This document shows, in pieces, positions 1-4,739 of a stretch of DNA of 6,549 bases. Origin of the DNA: Bacteroides sp. CAG:927 (GTDB lineage: Bacteria; Bacteroidota; Bacteroidia; Bacteroidales; Muribaculaceae); contig HF985639.1 of the NCBI GenBank assembly GCA_000431155.1, positions 1 through 6,549 on the forward strand, in the 5' to 3' direction. Below the pieces are notes generated by a model. That model saw only the letters and a program-made list of their open reading frames with translations. It ran no database searches and was not told the origin of the DNA. The position numbers and the translations under genes are program-made. Numbering within the stretch: position 1 is the stretch's first letter; every line of letters begins with the position of its first letter.

Positions 1-36
1 GTAGTCAGATGCTCTATTCAGTTGAGCTAGCGAGCC
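1..36 (-). tRNA. tRNA-Arg, second tandem copy, 5' part only (cut by window edge)
   Basis: This is the 5' part of a tRNA read on the minus strand: acceptor strand GGCTCGC, D arm GCTC...GAGC, the 5' half of the anticodon stem and the start of the anticodon loop, ending after CTAC. All 36 bases equal the corresponding part (94-129) of the complete tRNA-Arg upstream. The anticodon is cut after AC, so assignment to Arg(ACG) rests on this identity. It lies 19 bp behind the complete copy in the same orientation and is very likely transcribed with it. Confidence 0.88.
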
Positions 37-55
37 ATTAAAATGAATGACTTTG

Positions 56-129
56 TGACTCGCACAGGATTCAAACCTGTAACCTTCTGATCCGTAGTCA
101 GATGCTCTATTCAGTTGAGCTAGCGAGCC
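56..129 (-). tRNA. tRNA-Arg (anticodon ACG)
   Basis: A complete 74-nt cloverleaf reads on the minus strand. Acceptor stem GGCTCGC pairs with GCGAGTC (one G-U), D stem GCTC with GAGC, anticodon stem TCTGA with TCAGA around loop CTACGGA, and T stem ACAGG with CCTGT around loop TTTGAAT. The discriminator base is A. The anticodon ACG reads CGN arginine codons after deamination of A34 to inosine (known for this tRNA type). The 3' CCA is not encoded: CAAAG follows the discriminator, so CCA must be added after processing. The gene sits about 30 nt behind a consensus promoter and leads a tandem pair. Confidence 0.96.
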
Positions 130-162
130 TCCTCGGCACACACTTTTTTGTGTTTGCGGATG

Positions 163-194
163 CAAAGTTACAGTGTTTTTTTATAAACGCCAAA
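163..194 (-). promoter_or_regulatory. Bacteroidetes-type promoter for the tRNA-Arg pair
   Basis: On the minus strand a -33 element TTTG (191-194) is followed after 20 bp by TAACTTTG (163-170), an exact fit to the Bacteroidetes -7 consensus TAnnTTTG. The predicted start lies near 155-158, giving a leader of roughly 26-29 nt before the first tRNA. Its -33 box lies inside one arm of the hairpin at 187-217. Confidence 0.8.
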
Positions 195-217
195 TATTCC
201 CGAGCTTTTTTTGGCGT
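187..217 (-). terminator. Hairpin after the YpfJ-like gene, probable terminator
   Basis: ACGCCAAA (187-194) and TTTGGCGT (210-217) form a perfect 8-bp inverted repeat with a 15-nt loop, 17 nt past the peptidase stop codon. In the minus direction it is followed by TTATAAAAAAAC, not a good U tract, so termination may be inefficient. It overlaps the -33 box of the tRNA promoter, so it may instead be a site for a regulator. Terminator is the simpler reading. Confidence 0.45.
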
Positions 218-234
218 AAATTTGTAACGCTATG

Positions 235-1104
235 TTATAGTGCGGAATAGGAGGGGGAAAAAGTGTCACCAAGAGTAGGGTCACCGCTGTTTAGACCTCG
301 TGTAAGCCACTTTACGCGCTGTGATGAGCGCCCGTGATTGAAGCTTTCGGGCATTTCTTTGCCATAGGCTTTGCGTTGGAGGTAATCATCGCCTATTTTG
401 GATGCCACGTTCACTGCATTTTCAATATCTCCCGGTTCGATGGAATTGAACATTTCATTGTCAAGATGTCCCCATACGCCTGCATAGTAATCGGCCTGAA
501 GCTCCATGCGCACACTTATCTTGTTGGCTTCAGATTCGGGAAGCTGCGCCATGAGATTATGGCCTTGGTCAAGTGTGCCGAGCAGATACTGGACATGGTG
601 TCCCACTTCATGGGCTATGACATAAGCGTAGGCGAAATCGCCGCCACCACCTATGTTGGTTTGCATATCTCTGAAGAAGTCAAGGTCAATATAGATGGTC
701 TGGTCGGCCGAGCAATAAAATGGGCCTACCTGAGCCGTGGCGTTTCCGCAGCCTGACTGTATGCTGCCATGGTATAAAACCATTTTGGGGCACACATATT
801 CACCCCATCCCTGACGCTGAAACTCGCGGGTCCATACATCTTCGGTGCCGGCGAGCACTTTAGAGGCAAGATCGGCAAGTCGGGCATCCTCGGCATCTTC
901 CTCGTAGGTGGAGGTTTGCATTTGCGAGGTGATTCCGCTGCCCATGACATTGGAGAGCACATCGCCGATATTGCCTCCTCCAAGCAATGTCATGATGCCG
1001 ATTATGATTATTCCTACGATGCCTCCACCTATGCCTACGGTTTTGCCCGCTACTCGTCGGCGGTCAGAGATGTTGTTGCTGTTGCGTCGTCCGTCCAGTC
1101 TCAT
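235..1104 (-). CDS. ypfJ: Neutral zinc metallopeptidase, YpfJ/KPN_02809 family
   Basis: A predicted membrane-anchored zinc peptidase of 289 residues, matching the Zn_peptidase family (Pfam PF04228). The basic N-terminus MRLDGRRNSN is typical of the family and sets the start at 1104; the open frame continues 18 codons further upstream, but that extension does not resemble the family. A glycine/isoleucine-rich membrane segment lies at about 20-43, so the catalytic part is probably outside the cytoplasm. The zinc motif HEVGH is at 165-169, followed by the ELQAD helix (201-205) that should supply the third ligand. Cys105, 119 and 131 may form disulfides, and the C-terminal FNHGRSSQR resembles the family's conserved end. 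The physiological substrate of this family is not known to me. It is monocistronic and divergent from the VKOR gene. Confidence 0.93.
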   Translation of the reverse strand: MRLDGRRNSNNISDRRRVAGKTVGIGGGIVGIIIIGIMTLLGGGNIGDVLSNVMGSGITSQMQTSTYEEDAEDARLADLASKVLAGTEDVWTREFQRQGWGEYVCPKMVLYHGSIQSGCGNATAQVGPFYCSADQTIYIDLDFFRDMQTNIGGGGDFAYAYVIAHEVGHHVQYLLGTLDQGHNLMAQLPESEANKISVRMELQADYYAGVWGHLDNEMFNSIEPGDIENAVNVASKIGDDYLQRKAYGKEMPESFNHGRSSQRVKWLTRGLNSGDPTLGDTFSPSYSAL

Positions 1105-1140
1105 AATAATATTTTTTGGGAATAAAACAATCAATAGTGA

Positions 1141-1157
1141 TGGTTGGTGCTCAACCA
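1141..1157. repeat. Short inverted repeat between divergent genes
   Basis: TGGTTG (1141-1146) and CAACCA (1152-1157) form a perfect 6-bp inverted repeat around a 5-nt loop, almost centred in the 98-bp gap between the divergent ypfJ and VKOR starts. It could be a small operator shared by both genes. A repeat this short can occur by chance. I found no convincing consensus promoter for either gene in this gap. Confidence 0.3.
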
Positions 1158-1202
1158 ATGAGCTTCCACTAATGTTTTAACAACAAAAACCAGCTATCTA
1201 TT

Positions 1203-2201
1203 ATGTACGATACAATATTTTCAGACTTTTTGAGTGAGCTTGATGTTCCGCATACTCAGTGCTATAGTGACCGGGAGTTTTGTACAATGCCTTTTCAATC
1301 GCTTTTCGGCCTGAAGAAATTGCTTCAGTCATACGGTGTGGAGAGCGAGGGACTAAGATTTGATGACAAAACAAAAATAGATATGCTTCCTGTGCCATTT
1401 TTGGCCAGAATTACCGGAGGATATGTGATCGTGACCCGTATAGGAAGCGGAAGTGTGGAGTATATATCAGAAGGAGAACGGCTGTCAATGCCGCGCAATG
1501 AATTTGAAGAAGCGTGGTGCGGAGTGGCTCTTGTGGCGCATCCCGGAGAATCGGCCTGCGAGCCGGATTTCAGGGAGCATCGTATTACCGAAATTGCCCA
1601 AAAAGCCAAGAAATATGTGATGTGGGGAGGAATAGCACTGTTGGCGGTGTATCTTATCGTTGTCAACGGACTATGGAAAATGCCTTGGAGCTGGGGAGTG
1701 CTGGCGGTTGACATAGTCGGGCTGATACTTACCTATATGCTGCTTCAGAAGACATTGAAAATCAAGAATCGTGCCGCGGATCGTGTGTGCGGAGTGCTTC
1801 AGGAGGGCGGGTGCGATCATGTGCTGGAACTCAAGGCTTCAAAATTTTTCGGTCTGTTCAGCTGGAGCGAGGTCGGATTTACCTATTTTTCCGTAAGTAT
1901 GCTGGGATTGCTGCTCAATCCCGGACTGTTGCCTGATTTGGCAGCCATAAATGTATGCTGTTTGCCATTCACGGTGTGGAGCATATGGTATCAGAAATTC
2001 CGTGCTCATCACTGGTGCACACTGTGTGTATGCGTGCAGGCAACATTATGGCTGTTGTTCCTGTGTTATCTGGGCGGTGGCTGGTTGGCAGAGTCCTGGC
2101 CGTTAAACGGCAATTTCTTTGCTCTTGGAGTGACATATATCGTGGTGCTCCTTGCGCTTAACCGCATAATGCCCAAATTTGATAAAACATCTGAAAAATG
2201 A
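1203..2201 (+). CDS. C39-like / vitamin K epoxide reductase (VKOR) fusion membrane protein
   Basis: A 332-residue polytopic membrane protein. Residues 1-115 look like a peptidase C39 (bacteriocin-processing) domain: the stretch from LPVPFLARITGGY to WCGVALVA follows the C39 core. The catalytic residues appear lost: by eye the nucleophile Cys aligns near Gln32, His with Tyr74 and Asp with Glu90. Two membrane segments (about 138-156 and 164-182) lead into a VKOR domain with loop cysteines Cys196 and Cys204, Ser220 or Ser222, and the quinone-side CxxC at 272-275 (WCTLC), then further segments to about 322. VKOR enzymes reoxidise a thiol oxidase partner and pass electrons to quinone, driving disulfide formation outside the cytoplasm. 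The thioredoxin-like domain often fused to bacterial VKOR is absent, so a separate partner is expected. Start is ATG; its stop overlaps the start of the 49-residue peptide gene. Confidence 0.88.
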   Translation: MYDTIFSDFLSELDVPHTQCYSDREFCTMPFQSLFGLKKLLQSYGVESEGLRFDDKTKIDMLPVPFLARITGGYVIVTRIGSGSVEYISEGERLSMPRNEFEEAWCGVALVAHPGESACEPDFREHRITEIAQKAKKYVMWGGIALLAVYLIVVNGLWKMPWSWGVLAVDIVGLILTYMLLQKTLKIKNRAADRVCGVLQEGGCDHVLELKASKFFGLFSWSEVGFTYFSVSMLGLLLNPGLLPDLAAINVCCLPFTVWSIWYQKFRAHHWCTLCVCVQATLWLLFLCYLGGGWLAESWPLNGNFFALGVTYIVVLLALNRIMPKFDKTSEK

Positions 2202-2347
2202 GACCTAAAAAGATACCGCAAACAAATATTCCGGGCGCTGTAAAGATGAGCGCCATGGAACTGAACAAAGAGCGTTTTCAACCCAAGCAGACGGTGCTCA
2301 CACCTGAGTTAGTGGAGGAACTGATGCGTGGTAAGCAGACGACTTAG
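2198..2347 (+). CDS. Small 49-residue peptide, translationally coupled to the VKOR gene
   Basis: An open frame of 49 codons starts at the ATG inside ATGA, which also contains the VKOR stop, and ends in TAG at 2345-2347. It fills the gap to araJ exactly, overlapping that gene's stop by 4 bp. The product begins MRPKKIPQTNIP and continues with VKMSAMELNKERF, then LTPELVEELMRG near the end. It is basic at the N-terminus, then hydrophilic and probably helical, with no cysteine, signal peptide or membrane segment. I do not recognise the family. The ELNKERF stretch faintly resembles the ELxxREM leader motif of Bacteroidales GG-type peptide precursors, but the double glycine is missing. It could be a peptide precursor, a small partner of the VKOR protein, or a cytoplasmic regulator. 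Confidence 0.62.
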   Translation: MRPKKIPQTNIPGAVKMSAMELNKERFQPKQTVLTPELVEELMRGKQTT

Positions 2348-3501
2348 TGCGGCATGTCAATGCGCTCATACCGACGGTACAGATAAAACAGCAGTATGGA
2401 GCTGGCGATAAGCAGAGGCACTCCGGCCAATGCGGGTGATGCATAGCCAAAACCAAGATTGATGGCAATGCCACCTATCCATGCAGCGATAGCGTTGCCG
2501 AGATTGAAAGAAATCTGTATGCCGGCAGCGCCAAGCATTTCGCCTCCCTTGGCGTAGCGCACTATGAGATATTGCATGGGGCCACCTATGCCGAAAAGTC
2601 CGGCTGTGCCAAGAAATGTGAGTGCGGCTTCGGCCCATCCGTAGCTCGCAAAGACATATATGAGTACCATTATGGGAATCATTGCGGTGGCTATGACTCC
2701 GGACACAAGGCTGGCTGAGAATTTATCGGCCATTTTACCGCCCAGCAGATTGCCGACAAACATGCCGAATCCTGCAATAATCATGATCCACGGGAGGGAA
2801 TCAGTTGTAAAACCCGATAAATTGGTGAGAAGAGGATCAACGTAGCTGTACCAGCAATAGATACCCGTTTGGCCGCATATTGTGCCTCCGAATATCAGCC
2901 ACGGAGCAAGTTTTTTCAGAAAAGCGAACTGACCCTTGAATCCATGGTCGGCTATCTTGCCTACATCAGGTACAAATATTTTGATGCTTATCCACGCGAG
3001 CGCGGCGGCAGAAGCCACTATTGCAAAAGTTATGCGCCATGAAAGGTGCTCGGTGAGAAAGGTGGCACCGGGCACTCCGATAAGTGTGGCCACTGTCATT
3101 CCTGCCACCATTATGGAGACGGCCTGAGCCTTGTGCCCCGGTTCGGCAAGTCTTTGTGCCACTATCGCTCCTACGCCGAAGTATGCCCCATGAGGCAGTC
3201 CCGACAGGAATCGCGCAGCGAGCATGGAATAGAATTCAGGGGCTATGGCCGTGAATGCGTTGCCGGCAAATATCATTGCAGCAAGTATCAGCATTATTGT
3301 GCGCAGACGTATGCGGCGAAACCAAAGCAAGGCAGGCGCGCCACAGGTCACGCCAAGAGCGTAGGCAGATATAAGATGGCCGGCGGATGCTACAGATATA
3401 TTGAAATCGCGGGCAAGGGTGCTGAGTATGCCCATTAGGGCAAATTCGGCTATGCCGAGGGCAAATGTGCCAAGAGCAAGCGACTGAAGGCTTTTTTTCA
3501 T
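2344..3501 (-). CDS. araJ: MFS efflux transporter, AraJ-like
   Basis: A 385-residue inner membrane exporter of the major facilitator superfamily (drug:H+ antiporter type, 12 predicted helices). The sequence tracks E. coli AraJ from end to end as I recall it: LALGTFALGIAEFALMG at 8-24, GHLISAYALG at 41-50, SGLPHGAYFGVGAIV at 100-114, APWLIF at 199-204 and GGEMLGAAGIQISFNLG at 319-335. Start chosen at the ATG giving MKKSLQSLALG, as in AraJ; an upstream in-frame start would add nine residues. E. coli araJ is arabinose-inducible, but the substrate is unsettled; nothing here suggests arabinose regulation. It lies 86 bp behind the FKBP lipoprotein gene, separated by a hairpin, with no consensus promoter of its own visible. 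Its stop overlaps that of the convergent small peptide gene. Confidence 0.93.
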   Translation of the reverse strand: MKKSLQSLALGTFALGIAEFALMGILSTLARDFNISVASAGHLISAYALGVTCGAPALLWFRRIRLRTIMLILAAMIFAGNAFTAIAPEFYSMLAARFLSGLPHGAYFGVGAIVAQRLAEPGHKAQAVSIMVAGMTVATLIGVPGATFLTEHLSWRITFAIVASAAALAWISIKIFVPDVGKIADHGFKGQFAFLKKLAPWLIFGGTICGQTGIYCWYSYVDPLLTNLSGFTTDSLPWIMIIAGFGMFVGNLLGGKMADKFSASLVSGVIATAMIPIMVLIYVFASYGWAEAALTFLGTAGLFGIGGPMQYLIVRYAKGGEMLGAAGIQISFNLGNAIAAWIGGIAINLGFGYASPALAGVPLLIASSILLFYLYRRYERIDMPH

Positions 3502-3529
3502 GAGTGTTGTGTTAAGTGTCAACAGCAAT

Positions 3530-3566
3530 CAAGCCGCGAAAATTGTTGAGAACTTTACGCGGCTTG
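3530..3566 (-). terminator. Long hairpin between the FKBP lipoprotein gene and araJ
   Basis: CAAGCCGCG (3530-3538) and CGCGGCTTG (3558-3566) form a perfect 9-bp GC-rich stem. After an A-A mismatch the structure can continue through AAA/TTT and GTT/AAC to a GAG loop. It starts 21 nt past the FKBP lipoprotein stop and lies 28 nt before the araJ start. The sequence after it on the minus strand (ATTGCTGTTGAC) is only moderately T-rich. It is either the operon terminator, perhaps leaky, or a structure in the araJ leader. Confidence 0.65.
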
Positions 3567-3587
3567 GTTTAATGTGTTATGACTTGC

Positions 3588-4136
3588 TTAGGGAAGCTGG
3601 TATTCAGGAATATCCTTGAGCTTCATGCTGAAGCGGAGAACGGAATAGGGATTGACACCCGAAGTGACGCTTGCGCCGTAACCCTGATCGGCAGGAATAA
3701 CCACATCCACAGAGTCTCCGACATGCATGTTGGTCAACGCTATCTGCCACCCGGCAATGGTTTCTGCGGGTTTGATGGTGATGACGCTGTCGGTGTTGGC
3801 AAATGAAGTGTCAAACTGCTCGCCGTTGTAATAATATCCTACATACTTGACACTCACGGTGCTTGTGACATAAGGCACAAGATTGTTTTGTGTCAGAGAG
3901 CGGTCGTTGTAATAATGTATCAGCACTTGCGAGCCGGGATACCATGACGGGCTGAGGATTTCATAAAAGAGTGATCCGTCGGCATTGGTGCGGTTCTTTT
4001 CCTGCTCAAACCATGAGTTATTGACATCGCGCCACTCAGCATATTTGTTCCAAGTGTCGTCATCGTCGTTGCTGCACGAAACAGCAGTGAACCCAAGGAG
4101 CGGGAGTGCTAACAATAGAAGTTTAGCTTTAAGCAT
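3588..4136 (-). CDS. FKBP-type peptidyl-prolyl cis-trans isomerase lipoprotein
   Basis: A 182-residue lipoprotein with a C-terminal FKBP fold, which catalyses cis-trans isomerisation of prolyl bonds. The signal peptide is residues 1-20 with lipobox AVSC and lipidated Cys21. The next residues, SNDDDD (22-27), fit the acidic lipoprotein export signal that sends Bacteroidetes lipoproteins to the cell surface. The FKBP domain spans about 93-175: VKYVGYYYNGEQFD (96-109) with the FD pair, ETIAGW (125-130) with the Trp that lines the active site, VGDSVDVVIPADQGYG (139-154), and NPYSVLRFSMKL (162-173). The start is the ATG at 4136, 8 bp after lemA; a TTG four codons upstream is possible, but the ATG gives a cleaner signal peptide. 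It is the third gene of the glyQS-lemA-FKBP operon. Confidence 0.92.
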   Translation of the reverse strand: MLKAKLLLLALPLLGFTAVSCSNDDDDTWNKYAEWRDVNNSWFEQEKNRTNADGSLFYEILSPSWYPGSQVLIHYYNDRSLTQNNLVPYVTSTVSVKYVGYYYNGEQFDTSFANTDSVITIKPAETIAGWQIALTNMHVGDSVDVVIPADQGYGASVTSGVNPYSVLRFSMKLKDIPEYQLP

Positions 4137-4144
4137 GTTGGAAA

Positions 4145-4735
4145 TCAATCGTTAAAGTTCACTTCCGGAGCTTTTTCGGCACCGGCCTCTGCTTTGAACT
4201 GGGGTTTAGCATCAAATCCGAACCATGATGCATATATCACGGTAGGGAACTTTTTTATGGAGGAATTGTAATCGGCAACTACTTGTGTGTAGCGTGTGCG
4301 TGCGGTAGTCACGCGGTTTTCAGTGCCTTCAAGCTGTGCCTGCAGGTCGCGGAAGTTTTCGTTGGCCTTAAGGTCCGGATAGTTTTCTGTTACTGCAAGA
4401 AGACGGCTCAAAGCTGATGAAAGTTCACCTTGTGCCTGCTGGAATTTAGCCAAAGATTCCTCGTTGAGATTGGATGCGTCAATGGTGACGGAAGTGGCCT
4501 TGGCGCGTGCTTCGGTTACCTCCTCCAGAGTCTTGCTTTCGTGCTGGGCATATCCTTTGACAGTGGCCACAAGATTGGGAATAAGGTCGGCACGACGCTG
4601 GTACTGATTCTCAACCTCGGCCCATGAACTTTCAACTTGCTGTTGCTTGTCAACGAGCGAGTTATAGTTGCAGGAGGTGAGACCCATAGAAGCTACAAGG
4701 GCCACTAAAGCGAATATTATGCGCGATATTTTCAT
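4145..4735 (-). CDS. lemA: LemA family lipoprotein
   Basis: A 196-residue LemA family protein (PF04011). The signal peptide has lipobox GLTSC with Cys22, followed by NYNSLVDK, which lacks an acidic surface-export run, so the protein probably faces the periplasm. The family core is clear: NYNSLV (23-28), SSWAEVENQYQRRADLIPNL (37-56), VKGYAQHE (59-66), then long helices to about 160, with PTVIYASWFGF (164-174) near the end. LemA proteins are mostly helical and their biochemical role is not established; elsewhere they often sit beside TPM-domain or HtpX genes, neither of which is here. The gene begins 4 bp after the glyQS stop and ends 8 bp before the FKBP lipoprotein start, so it is the middle gene of one operon. 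Confidence 0.95.
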   Translation of the reverse strand: MKISRIIFALVALVASMGLTSCNYNSLVDKQQQVESSWAEVENQYQRRADLIPNLVATVKGYAQHESKTLEEVTEARAKATSVTIDASNLNEESLAKFQQAQGELSSALSRLLAVTENYPDLKANENFRDLQAQLEGTENRVTTARTRYTQVVADYNSSIKKFPTVIYASWFGFDAKPQFKAEAGAEKAPEVNFND

Positions 4736-4739
4736 AATG

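Noticed and set aside
1..129. Repeat of 36 bases with about 93-bp period, CRISPR-like at first sight
   Set aside because: The repeated unit is the 5' part of a tRNA-Arg, and the stretch between is the rest of the tRNA plus a short spacer.
334..756. Plus-strand open frame of 140 codons opposite the zinc peptidase gene
   Set aside because: It mirrors the ypfJ coding sequence, including its HEVGH region, and its translation resembles no family I know.
1105..1158. Longer start for the zinc peptidase, adding 18 residues
   Set aside because: The family's conserved N-terminus begins at MRLDGRR, and the added residues show no similarity to it.
1144..1177. Possible promoter for the VKOR gene (TTGG, then TAATGTTT)
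   Set aside because: The -7 box does not match TAnnTTTG and the spacing is 22 bp; too weak to call.
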